This document shows, piece after piece, positions 24,361-35,427 of a stretch of 64,000 nucleotides of DNA. The stretch covers positions 55,576,025 to 55,640,024 of the forward strand of contig CP136068.1 of assembly GCA_032622095.1 (NCBI GenBank), written 5' to 3'. How positions within the stretch are numbered: position 1 is the stretch's first letter; each line of letters opens with the position of its first letter. The position numbers and the translations under genes were made by a program. Below the pieces are notes generated by a model. The model did not search any database and had not been told where the DNA came from. It saw only the letters and a list, made by a program, of their open reading frames with translations. Source of the DNA: Siphonodentalium dalli. Taxonomy: Eukaryota > Mollusca > Scaphopoda > Gadilida > Siphonodentaliidae.

Positions 24361-24639
24361 ACGTGAATGAAGCAGGAATTAGAATTACGGTTTTAGACCC
24401 ATGCTGCTTTCGCGAGATCCTCCTAAGACGGTGTCGTTTCAAGGTCCTGTGTCTGTTTTGTGAATGTTTGGATATTATCATTCAGAATGGACGAAACGAC
24501 CACAAAACGTTTATAGGTGACAATTCTTTTTTCGCTTCAAACCGATTGAGCATCTCATAATCTTCGACAGGATACAGCAGCATGTAAATACTTTCTATTG
24601 TATCTTCGTGTATCATAGTTGTGTGTGAATAAATGGTTA

Positions 24640-26006
24640 CGTACCTTTATTCCGAATATTCGATATTCCGAAGGTCAGATACTACGAAGTTCCGATATTC
24701 CGAAGGCTAAATATTCGAAGGTCCGATTTTCCGAAGGTCCAATAGTCCGAAGGTCTAATATTCCGAAGGGCCAATACTACGAAGGTATAATAATCTGAAG
24801 TTACTCCGATGGTCCGATACTCCGAATATCCCATACTCGGAATATGTTATTATGTAACGACGGGTTTTCACTGCATGTTTGCAGGCCTTTGATTGACGTT
24901 TTAGGGATCGGTCTACCGATGGCTTTAAAATAATTAAATTGACATACGCATTTTACAAGGAATGGAATAACATACAGTCGCTACTCATTCGTGTATTATG
25001 CATTTAGGCACACGCATACAAGTTCACCCACGCCAGCATATGCTCCCTCTCTCTCAGTTTCTCCCTCCCTCTCATTCGATCTCTCTCTCTCTCTGTCTCG
25101 CTGATATTTCTCCCTCTTTCTTTTGCTCTCTCTCTCTCGCACTCACTCCCGAGTCTCTCTCGCACACGCATCCACACTCTTTAACATATAAACATATTTA
25201 AAAGTATTTTAATATGGCTTGTCGATTACAGTCACTTGGGAGCTATATTTATTATATATTACTCATGTTTAATAAGATGTAATTGTCAATCAATTTCTTA
25301 ACAAGGTCAAGCAATACCATGCGCATAGCTTGAGACTTGATCTGGCGAAAAAATGTACTGCAGATGGTAATGAACAATTTCCTATTTCTACTATAGAAGA
25401 CGGTATGTTCCCCATGCAGAAATAAGGATAACTGCTTTGCCCCTGTCAACTCATCCATAAAAGCATCTATTCCGAAAGTGTTAATGATATCGTACCAAAT
25501 ATTATTTCTTGTATTCGATATGGAAGTGCAGTTTATTATGGTATGTTCTATAATGCATTGATATTGCGTATTACATAGTAGACAAAACCCGTTATCTTTA
25601 TATGCGGTGTGAGCTAGAAATTGACCACTCTTATAATAATCTGGCATTCGGAGTATCGGACCTTCGGAGTATCGGACCTTCGGAGTATCGGACCGTCGGA
25701 GTACCGGACTATTTGACCTTCTGATTATCGGACCTTCATACTTCAGTGTATAGGACTTCGGAGTATTGGACCTTCTGAGTATCGACATTCGTAGGATAAG
25801 GTCTTCTGATTATCGGACCTTCAGTGTATCGGACCTTCGTTGGACATTCTGAGTACCGGACCTTTGTAGTATTGGATCTTCGGAATATAGGACCTTCGGA
25901 GTATTATACCTTCGTACTATGGGACCTTCGTAGTATTAGAACTTCGTAATATAGTTCCTTCGGAATATCGGACCTTCGAATATCGGACCTCCGGAATAAA
26001 GGGACG
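24640..26006. mobile_element. Foldback-type element with inverted arms of 16-bp repeats
   Basis: The left arm (24640-24855) consists of degenerate units of the type 'ttccgaaggtccgata'. The right arm (25645-26006) consists of the inverse unit 'cttcggagtatcggac'. The extreme ends match as inverted repeats: 'gtacctttattccg' at the left and 'cggaataaagggacgac' at the right. The spacer holds a CT-rich stretch (25036-25165) and a retrotransposon fragment. Long inverted arms made of short tandem units are the defining structure of Foldback elements of Drosophila and TU elements of sea urchin. No target duplication was fixed. Confidence 0.65.
25252..25640 (-). pseudogene. Non-LTR retrotransposon ORF2 C-terminal fragment (Cys/His domain)
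   Basis: The minus-strand frame ending at 25252 carries CLLCNTQYQCIIEHTIINC, a CxxC...H....C arrangement typical of the region downstream of the reverse transcriptase domain in many LINEs, followed by about 100 residues ending LLNMSNI before a stop. The frame runs on at its start into the 16-bp repeats of the Foldback arm (25640-25788), so only the part below about 25640 is LINE-derived. It is truncated, with no palm or endonuclease domain. Which LINE clade it belongs to cannot be told from this piece. Confidence 0.55.
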
Positions 26007-26637
26007 ACACCGAATACATTATGAGTCAATCAAATCGAAGTTCCCGCGCCATGTAGTTTCAGGCTGATTCATATCTTTTTATTTGGTCCCGGGCCGACTG
26101 TCTCCGCGCTCTTGTATCAACCGATTAACTTGACACTGGGTACGGGTTACCTCAAAAGAACCTTCCTAAACTGAATGTGCGCTATAAAGAAATTCAATAT
26201 CTGGACCGGGCTTCCGGGAAGAGCGATTCCCGAGTACGTATGCAGAATTCCCAGCAGCATCGGAGTGCCTCGTATTTGAATAAGTTGATTACCTGAGGGA
26301 TTCTCACCGCTGCATCGGATACTTTACAATTAGACGAAGGTCGTAACGTTACGCCAGTCCGTTATATAACCGTCTCTTGGAACTTCCAGTAGACCGTCTT
26401 AATATGCCTAATGCGAGAATAAGAATTTGTTCCATTCAAATAACAATTCACTGCTGATTACATATTCTTTAAACAAACGGAACAGGAAGCTCCAATGATT
26501 GGTTGCTGGGGATACGCAAATGAAGTTTACTTGACAACAATTAGGCACCTTTTTCTGAGTATTACTGCTGGCATGATGCCTGTCTGGTTCGTGTCAACAG
26601 AATTCAGTCACAGATGACAGAAAACCTCTACAGCAGC
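26007..26637. other. Unannotated stretch
   Basis: No gene or repeat was recognised between the Foldback element and the 28-bp array. Confidence 0.35.
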
Positions 26638-27245
26638 TCTACACGTACAAGACGTCATCTGTTCCGTCAACACCTACAGGGCATCATATGCTCCCTCTAC
26701 ACATACAGGTCGTCATCTGTTCCCTCGTCGAACAGAAACCTCTACAGCAATCTACACGTACATGTGTCATCTGTTCACTATACACGTAAAGGCGTCATCT
26801 GTTCCGTCTACACGTATACATGCGTCATATGTTCCCGCCACACGTACAGGCGTCATATGTTCCGTCAACACGTACAGGTGTCATCTGTTCCCTCCACATG
26901 CACGTACAGGGCGTCATATGTTCCGTCAACACGTACAGGTGTCATCTGTTCCCTCCACACGTACAGGCGTCATATGTTCCCGCCACACGTACAGGCGTCA
27001 TATGTTCCCTCCACACGTACAGGGCGTCATATGTTCCGTCAACACGTGCAGGTGTCATCTGCTCCCTCCATACGTACAGGGCGTCATATGTCCCCTCTAC
27101 ACGTACAGGTGTCATCTGTTCCCTCTACATGTACAGGGCGTCATATGTTCCGTCAACACGTGCAGGGTGTCATCTGCTCCCTCCATACGTACAGGCGTCA
27201 TCTGTTCCCTCTACACGTACAGGCGTCATCTGCTCCCTCTAGGAG
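26638..27245. repeat. 28-29-bp minisatellite, about 21 copies
   Basis: The unit is 'cacgtacaggcgtcatctgt' plus 'tccctcta', with variants (gtgtcat, gggcgtcat, tatgttccgtcaa). Three overlapping plus-strand frames of 140-219 codons cross it because single-base length variants move the frame. The Ser/His/Arg-rich periodic translations are not credible proteins. The array ends about 30 bp before the LINE pseudogene. Confidence 0.9.
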
Positions 27246-27272
27246 ATATATAGTAGGCTCATATATGACATA

Positions 27273-28640
27273 ATGCATCAAGCGAAGGCACACACAAAGC
27301 CTAGGGTCCTTCTCCTAGTAGATTTCGAAAAAACATTGGATTCAGTGTTATGGTCGTTCTTAAACAAATGCCTCAATTTTTCAATGTTGGCGATTCCATA
27401 CCAAAAATGGATTCCCATTCTATATGAAGACGCTAGCCCGTCAGTCCTGATTAATGGTCATATATCACAAAGTTTTAAATTAGGGTGTGGCTGTCGACAT
27501 GGTGATCCCATATCCCCCTATATTTTTCTCCTAAGTGCTGAGGTGTTGGCATTGTTGGTAAGGCAGAATGACAAAATTAAAGGAATAGTCTCGGTGGTTC
27601 CGAGTATAAAATATCACAATATGCGGACGACACAACGTTCGTACTTGGTGGCAAAGAAAGTAGCATACGTGATGCCAACTCAATATTTGACATATATATA
27701 CTCGGGTTTCGGGATTGCGCATTAACCCGGGGCCGGAGAAATGTCAGAAACGCGTGGATAAGATCATGAACAAACTAAGAATCAAACATGGGCCAATATT
27801 TAAAAATAATCCTACTCAAATACATTAATTTTTCTGGGCATTAATTTCAATACTGATCTTCAAATGATGTCAAATTACGATAGTAAATTGGACGATATAG
27901 ATCAAATAACTATCCTATACGCCCTGTCACTAACTCGCAGCCATATTGGATCCACAGGGTCCGGTTCCGTGGTTTCATAGATTCATTCAGCTCCGGTTCC
28001 GTGGGTTTAGTGCTACAGGTCAATGTTTTGGAGTAGCTAGCATTTCCATATATGGAGCTTTTGAATTATTCATGACTTCCGTAAACGGACGGTTAAGTAA
28101 AACAACGGAACCGGACCTGGTGGATCCAAAATGGCCGCGAGTTAGTGACAGGGCATATTGGACGAATTATAACTGTCAATAAGATACTTATTCTCCCAAC
28201 GCTAACCCACATATTCATGTCTCTCCCCAGTCCGGTGATGTTTTCGTTAGGAAGTTAAACAAGTTTTATTCCGTTTTATTTGGAACTCTAAACGAGACAG
28301 AATACGACGGAATCATTTATGTCTTGACTACTCCCTGGGAGGTCTGAAAATGGTCAACATTTTAACGACGCAATGAAAATCACATGGCTAAGGCGTCTAA
28401 TATGTAAACAATCAAAATGGGCCCCTATTCTAACAGACACCCCCTTGATCGATGACCCCCTAACATATGACCCTAATTTAATGAGAAAAAAAAAACAACT
28501 TAAAAAATTCCTAACCTATTTTGGAGGGATATTCTCAGCTCGTGGTGCAAAATTAGAAGCCCAGATGTTAAAAAATGGCAATATCATGTAACATTAGAAT
28601 GGAAGGACGCCCAATTAACTTCAATTCGTGAAGACATGCA
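27273..28640 (+). pseudogene. L1/Tx1-like LINE reverse transcriptase pseudogene
   Basis: This is the decayed middle and C-terminal part of a LINE ORF2 polyprotein, which would reverse-transcribe its own RNA at a nicked target. At 27309-27345 the frame reads LLLVDFEKTLDSV (palm motif with the first catalytic Asp), then VLINGHISQSF and GCRHGDPISPYIFLLSAEVL (RT block 4-like). The catalytic YADDTT is present near 27617-27634 but in another frame, so a frameshift lies just upstream. After 28160 frames show THIFMSLPSP, LNKFYSVLFGTLN and, near 28339, LGGLKMVN, which follow the RT domain in L1-like elements. Several stops and frameshifts and a 236-bp insertion make it inactive. No endonuclease region is seen, and the 5' side abuts a minisatellite. 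Confidence 0.8.
27920..28155. mobile_element. 236-bp MITE with TA target duplication, inserted in the LINE
   Basis: Left end 'cgccctgtcactaactcgca', right end 'gcgagttagtgacagggca'. Inverted repeats extend about 45 bp through 'ggatccac..ggtccggttccg'. TA flanks both sides (27918-27919, 28156-28157), as for Tc1/mariner-type elements. Removing the element and one TA joins LINE sequence on both sides. It has no coding capacity of its own. Confidence 0.8.
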
Positions 28641-28945
28641 GGAATATATTTTATAAACGATCTTTTCCAAACTTAGCGCGAATTCCACACTCCTGACTCC
28701 CTTAAGGCTACATTCGATATTTCTAATAACTTCATTACTATAGCTACAGTCTAAAACGCCAAATATATAGCCTTTTCAACCCCATGCTACACAATTAGCT
28801 GTATACGTGTATTTTAAATTAGATACATAAAGACCGGAACCCGAGCGATATCCCTCAATCTACACTAATCGTGTCTCAACTCGATCATCAATTAGCCGAT
28901 CATTAATTTATCAGCAACTAACTAAACTCTTTATATACATACTAG

Positions 28946-29395
28946 CTGATGTGCCCGACTTCGTCAGGTCTATTTATCGTTTCTTTGTGATCTGGGCAGA
29001 ACATACAGCGTCTGTACAAACTATTGTTCGATCGGTCCAGAAACATGCCTATATGAGCGTATATGAGCGAGATCAATGTCTATGTCAAGGTCATGGACAC
29101 GGCCGCGCGTGAAATTGGACCCGCCCATATTGTACCCGGGATCAAAGTAGGCCTACATACCAAATTTGAGTCGGATCGGTCGATGTCCCGAAACATGCCT
29201 ATATGAGCGTATATGAGCGAGGTCAAGGTCACGGATACGGCCGCACGTGAAATTGGACCCGCCCATATTGTTCCCGGGATCAAAGTAGGCCTACATACCA
29301 AACTCGAGTCGGATCGCTCGAGGTCCAGAAACATGCGCATATGAGCGTATATGAGCGAGGTCAAGGTCAAGGACACGGCCGCCCGTCATGCACAG
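28946..29395 (+). mobile_element. Dispersed repeat, 'actagctgatgtgcccgact' head, with internal tandem units
   Basis: The head 'actagctgatgtgcccgact' and following 'tcgtcagg' match the general form of invertebrate retroelement-like dispersed repeats. The body holds tandem units starting 'aaacatgc' at 29041, 29191 and 29329 (spacings 150 and 138), each with 'gtatatgagcgag', 'gtcaaggtca', 'acggccgc' and 'gaaattggacccgcccata'. The 3' boundary is approximate. Non-coding. Confidence 0.5.
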
Positions 29396-29403
29396 ACATC
29401 GTA

Positions 29404-29880
29404 ACTGACAATTTGAGAAAGGCAACGCAGTATTCTCTTGTCATAATGGGTTTACCCTACCAACATCGTAGCTAACTCACCATGTCCTACCAACATCTTA
29501 TCTAATTCTCCATGTCCTAATCGGCCAACACTACCAACATCGTAACTGACTCACCACCATGCCCTGTCAACTCACCATGTCCCATCATCTTCATAGCTAA
29601 CTCATCAATTTCCAATCGGCTTACCCAACCAATATCGTAGCTAACTCACTATGCCCTATATATCAACATTCATCTAATTCATCAGGTCATAAGCACAGGT
29701 CCCTGGCACAATAGACCCCAACCACACAAAGACATATATAAGTCTTATATATATATGTCTTTGGGTGGTTGGGGTCTATTGTGACAGGGACCTGTGGTCA
29801 TAATCGGTTAAAATTCACCCTACCAACATCGTATATAGTTAACTCATCGTGTTCTATCAGCATTATAGTACTATAGCAGG
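29404..29880. repeat. Degenerate 'taccaacatcgtag' repeat
   Basis: Phrases 'taccaacatcgtagctaact' and 'caccatgtcc' recur roughly every 30-50 bases with heavy divergence. The block is interrupted by the hairpin element at 29694-29796, on both sides of which the motif continues. Confidence 0.6.
29694..29796. mobile_element. 103-bp near-perfect hairpin element with probable 7-bp target duplication
   Basis: The left arm 'cacaggtccctggcacaata' and the right arm 'tattgtgacagggacctgtg' are inverted copies extending about 48 bases each, with 'cccaaccacacaaagacata' in the left arm and a minimal AT loop near 29743. 'gtcataa' occurs on both sides (about 29686-29692 and 29797-29803). It is short enough to be a microMITE. 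A transcript would fold into one long stem. Confidence 0.7.
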
Positions 29881-30321
29881 ATCAGCTTATCAGACTTGGA
29901 TTAAAAGGTGTGGTTGCTGTGAGCGCTATCAACAAGGACATATAGGGATTGGGTCCAATCCAGAATATCAAAGGGAATGTCACATTAAATAAGTGATGCG
30001 AAAGGGCTTATCTCACAAATAGCTGACGTATAGTCGATATCAACTTAGATCTAATATTTGTTCTGATTCTATGATAATTGCTTGAATATATTCGTGACGA
30101 GTGTTCTTTTTTTCCTAACAGCGCGGCGAAATATTGTTTTGTTAATAGTTGTTGAATTATGTTATCTAAATTACGATCGATTACTTCGATGTCACGCAGC
30201 GTGTCACTTCGTATTACATATGTCTCGAAAATGTCATTTATAGACGGATGCACAATAATAATGCATAAAGTCACAGGACGATTCCAAAAGCAAAACGATA
30301 CGATGTATACTGTATAGACAT

Positions 30322-33300
30322 AGGGTATCTTATATACCTCGATCGGTGGTGGTAGTAACGTTAGGGTATATTATATACCTCGATCGGGGGTGGTAGTAAC
30401 GTTGGGGTATCTTATATACATCGATCAGAGTTGGTAGTAACGTTAGATTATCTTATATACCTCGATCGGGGGTGGTAGTAACGTTAGGGTATCTTATATA
30501 CCTCGATCGGGGGTGGTAGTAACGTTAGGGTATATTATATACCTCGATCGGGGGTGGTAGTAACGTTGGGGTATCTTATATACATCGATCAGAGTTGGTA
30601 GTAACGTTAGATTATCTTATATACCTCGATCGGGGGTGGTAGTAACGTTAGGGTATCTTATATACCTCGATCGGGGGTGGTAGTAACGTTATGGTATCTT
30701 ATATACCTCGATCGGGGGGTGGTAGTAACGTTAGATTATCTTATATACCTCGATCGGGGGGTGGTAGTAACGTTAGGGTATCTTATATACCTCGATCGGG
30801 GGTGGTAGTAACGTTGGGGTATCTTATATACATCGATCAGAGTTGGTAGTAACGTTAGGGTATATTATATACCTCGATCGGGGGTGGTAGTAACGTTAGG
30901 GTATCTTATATACCTCGATCGGGGGTGGTAGTAACGTTAGGGTATCTTATATACATCGATCAGAGTTGGTAGTAACGTTAGGGTATCTTATATACCTCGA
31001 TCGGGGGGTGGTAGTAACGTTAGGGTATATTATATACCTCGATCGGTGGTGGTAGTAACGTTAGATTATCTTATATACCTCGATCGGGGGTGGTAGTAAC
31101 GTTAGGGTATATTATATACCTCGATCGGTGGTGGTAGTAACGTTAGATTATCTTATATACCTCGATCGGGGGTGGTAGTAACGTTAGGGTATATTATATA
31201 CCTCGATCGGGGGGTGGTAGTAACGTTAGGGTATCTTATATACCTCGATCGGGGGGTGGTAGTAACGTTAGGGTATCTTATATACCTCGATCGGGGGGTG
31301 GTAGTAACGTTAGATTATCTTATATACCTCGATCGGGTGGTAGTAACGTTAGGGTATATTATATACCTCGATCGGGGTGGTTGTAACGTTAGGGTATCTT
31401 ATATACCTCGATCGGTGGTGGTAGTAACGTTAGGGTATCTTATATACCTCGATCGGGGGTGGTAGTAACGTTAGGGTATCTTATATACCTCGATCGGGGG
31501 TGGTAGTAACGTTAGGGTATCTTATATACCTCGATCGGGGGTGGTAGTAACGTTAGGGTATCTTATATACCTCCATCGAGGGGTGGTAGTAACGTTATGG
31601 TATCTTATATACCTCGATCGGGGGTGGTAGTAACGTTAGGGTATCTTATATACCTCGATCGGGGGTGGTAGTAACGTTATGGTATCTTATATACCTCGAT
31701 CGGGGGTGGGTAGTAACGTTATGGTATCTTATATACCTCGATCGGGGGTGGTAGTAACGTTAGGGTATCTTATATACCTCGATCGGTGGTGGTAGTAACG
31801 TTAGGGTATCTTATATACCTCGATCGGGGGTGGTAGTAACGTTAGGGTATCTTATATACCTCGATCGGGGTGGTAGTAACGTTAGGGTATCTTATATACC
31901 TCGATCGGGGGTGGTAGTAACGTTAGGGTATCTTATATACCTCGATCGGGGGTGGTAGTAACGTTAGGGTATCTTATATACCTCGATCGGTGGTGGTAGT
32001 AACGTTAGGGTATCTTATGTACCTCGATCGGTGGTGGTAGTAACGTTATGGTATCTTATATACCTCGATCGGGGGTGGTAGTAACGTTAGGGTATCTTAT
32101 ATACCTCGATCGGGGGTGGTAGTAGCGTTAGGGTATCTTATATACATCGATCGGGGGTGGTAGTAACGTTATGGTATCTTATATACCTCCATCGAGGGGT
32201 GGTAGTAACGTTATGGTATCTTATATACCTCGATCGGGGGTGGTAGTAACGTTAGGGTATCTTATATACCTCGATCGGTGGTGGTAGTAACGTTATGGTA
32301 TCTTATATACCTCGATCGGTGGTGGTAGTAACGTTAGGGTATCTTATATACCTCGATCGGGGGTGGTAGTAACGTTAGGGTATCTTATATACCTCGATCG
32401 GGGGTGGTAGTAACGTTATGGTATCTTATATACCTCCATCGGGGGGTGGTAGTAACGTTATGGTATCTTATATACCTCGATCGGGGGTGGTAGTAACGTT
32501 AGGGTATCTTATATACCTCGATCGGTGGTGGTAGTAACGTTAGGGTATCTTATATACCTCGATCGGTGGTGGTAGTAACGTTAGGGTATCTTATATACCT
32601 CGATCGGGGGTGGTAGTAACGTTAGGGTATCTTATATACCTCGATCGGGGTGGTAGTAACGTTCTGGTATCTTATATACCTCCATTGGGGGGTGGTAGTA
32701 ACGTTAGGGTATATTATATACCTCGATCGGGGGTGGTAGTAACGTTAGGGTATATTATATACCTCGATCGGGGTGGTAGTAACGTTAGGGTATATTATAT
32801 ACCTCGATCGGGGGTGGTAGTAACGTTAGGGTATATTATATACCTCGATCGGGGGTGGTAGTAACGTTAGGGTATATTATATACCTCGATCGGTGGTGGT
32901 AGTAACGTTAGGGTATCTTATATACCTCGATCGGGGGTGGTAGTAACGTTAGGGTATATTATATACCTCGATCGGGGGTGGTAGTAACGTTAGGGTATAT
33001 TATATACCTCGATCGGGGTGGTAGTAACGTTAGGGTATATTATATACCTCCATCGGTGGTGGTAGTAACGTTAGGGTATCTTATATACCTCGATCGGGGG
33101 TGGTAGTAACGTTAGGGTATCTTATATACCTCGATCGGGGGTGGTAGTAACGTTATGGTATCTTATATACCTCGATCGGGGGGTGGTAGTAACGTTAGGG
33201 TATATTATATACCTCGATCGGGGGTGGTAGTAACGTTAGGGTATATTATATACCTCGATCGGGGGTGGTAGTAACGTTAGGGTATCTTATATACCTCGAA

Positions 33301-33486
33301 TCGGGGGTGGTAGTAACGTTATGGTATCTTATATACCTCGATCGGGGGGTGGTAGTAACGTTAGGGTATATTATATACCTCGATCGGGGGTGGTAGTAAC
33401 GTTAGGGTATATTATATACCTCGATCGGGGGTGGTAGTAACGTTAGGGTATATTATATACCTCGATCGGGGGGTGGTAGTAACGTT
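30322..33486. repeat. 41-bp minisatellite, about 77 copies
   Basis: The unit is 'gggtatcttatatacctcga' plus 'tcgggggtggtagtaacgtta', with variants: tattatata for tcttatata, a G-run of 3-6, and a 'catcgatcagagttgg' type seen only in the first 700 bp (about 30420, 30582, 30827, 30950). Extra G residues make some units 42 bp, which creates short open frames that are by-products. The array ends abruptly at 33486 against mobile-element sequence. Confidence 0.95.
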
Positions 33487-34480
33487 TGTTTTTTTCATCT
33501 GGCAATTTCTGGGATCAATCACCCTCAATTAAACATGCAATGGAAATTGGTTTGATTACACCCAATGTTATACACCCGTGCACCCTAAGGTTAACAAACC
33601 TCTATGTTAACCAGTATCCAACCCCTCTAATTATGGAGCTCATACACATAGAGAAGGGTTTCACCAGTCTAAGTGGCCATTTTAGCTTCAAAACATGGAT
33701 ATATATATATAATAAACTATTACTACAAACAAATTATCTATAGCTCAGATCATTGTGCCGGATTCAATTAACCCCTAAGTTTTGAACAATACCTGATAAT
33801 AAATTCACTTGATATTTGTTCACACATAACATGTGCTGGATGATTAATGAATTAACTCATCATATTTGCCTACATAATGCGAATCACTGTATATATATAC
33901 TTGTCTCAGAAAATCAGTCGGATTTGTACTCATTCAGTTATTTGTGTAGTCACTGATACTCACACTAATATTTGAGCAAGATGCGACCACCCTTCTTTCG
34001 TGTGGACATTGATCTACGTTGATATTTGTAGCTTTTCATGTTTCCAAGTCTTATAATTAGCATATATACTAACATTAGCCAGATTTAGCCACTCGTGGAG
34101 TGTACGTGTAACCTGTATCGTGTGTAATTACAATGGAATACTATATAGAGACACAAGACACTATATTATTATATATACATGCATGGGACACATAAGTTAT
34201 TATATGGACACGGAACGCTCTATAAACATGTGATATCACCTGTAAATGGGCTACTATATATTTTAGACATCGATAATTGTACTTAGAGATATGGTGCCAC
34301 ATAGACGACTGTGTTCGATTTTATATTGCCACCCCTTCAATGTATATCTTATATTGCCACCCCTTCAATGTAGACGTAACTAATGTTGATTTTGTCATTT
34401 TCGCATTTTTTGTCATTTTGTCGATTTTTGTAATTTTCGCATCATTTTTGTCATTTTCGCATGATTCATTTCTCTAATCA
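33487..34480. mobile_element. 5'-truncated copy of the 225-1936 element family
   Basis: From 33487 'gtttttttcatctggcaatt' matches the sequence just inside the left repeat of the element at 225 (262-285). Further along, 'cattgtgccggattcaatta', 'acctgataataaattcactt' and 'gtcactgatactcacactaatatttg' match 500-560 and 1500-1545 loosely. The terminal repeat itself is missing and the 41-bp array takes its place. From 34318 there is a 31-bp direct repeat ('ttatattgccaccccttcaa') and 'cattttcgcat' repeats. Confidence 0.45.
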
Positions 34481-35427
34481 ACGATTGGGCGCAAATTCGT
34501 AATATAGTGGCCAATGCATGTGATATGACTTCCAAATTTATATTTTTGAATAATCACTATAGGGTTAAATTTCTTAGAATAGAGTGCCATGGATGTGTCA
34601 TGAGTATTGAGAGAAGGTAAGTTGTGAATTTGTGGCTTTCTAGAGACGTCTTTGAGTTTTGAAAAAAAAATGTTGGTTCCGGTGACCATGCACCCAACCG
34701 TATCAAGTAGTAACGAGTTGTACGAAACAGTGTCTTCAGACACTGGACTGACTTTTAGCACCCACAATTGTCATCTGTGTGAAAAAACTTATTATTATTA
34801 TTATTATTATTTTTTTTTAAATCCGAGTGGTTAGAATTTTGAATGTTTTTTAATTGGAGTGAGAAAGCAGTATTCTTCAAGATATCATAGGTTGTTATGC
34901 TCGAAAATATCTTCTTGTTGTGTCGCACGGGTTCGAAAATCGCTTTGTTTGGACATTTTTTAATCATAGTTACATTTTTTGACATAAAATAAAGGAACAT
35001 AACTCTTGCTACCACCACTAAAATGATAATTTTGTATCAAAATCGTAAGTCTAGTTGTGCTCAACCTTGGCATATATACACTGTGTTTATTTCCCCAGAT
35101 TTTAGTTATTGTCCATTGAGGGTGTACCACCCCCATTATTAAGTGATTAATCTATACCCCGGTCGCGCTAATCCAACGATTAATCACTTGTATGGCTTTA
35201 ACGCTGCACGTTTTTCACGTTGTTTGTCAACTAGACCGGTATGTAAACCGGTATCTGACCACGCAGATGATTCCTAACATAGAACAAGTCAGCGGCCCAT
35301 GTTGCCCCAGTGTCCAGAATACTCACGGACAACATTAGAAGGGTTTGTGGTAAGTAATTCCTAGCACAATCACCATTGTTGATTCCAGTTTATATGGGTC
35401 TGACATGGACGTGGCTAGATGGTTCCA
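34481..35427. other. Unannotated stretch
   Basis: Includes an (ATT)n run at 34788-34812. No gene or transposon end was recognised. Confidence 0.35.

Noticed and set aside
26614-27273. Open frames of 140-219 codons on the plus strand
   Set aside because: They are periodic translations of a 28-29-bp minisatellite, open in all three forward frames.
31172-32861. Frames with a repeated LGYLIYLDRG-type peptide
   Set aside because: They exist only where extra G residues change 41-bp units to 42 bp. This is a minisatellite artefact.
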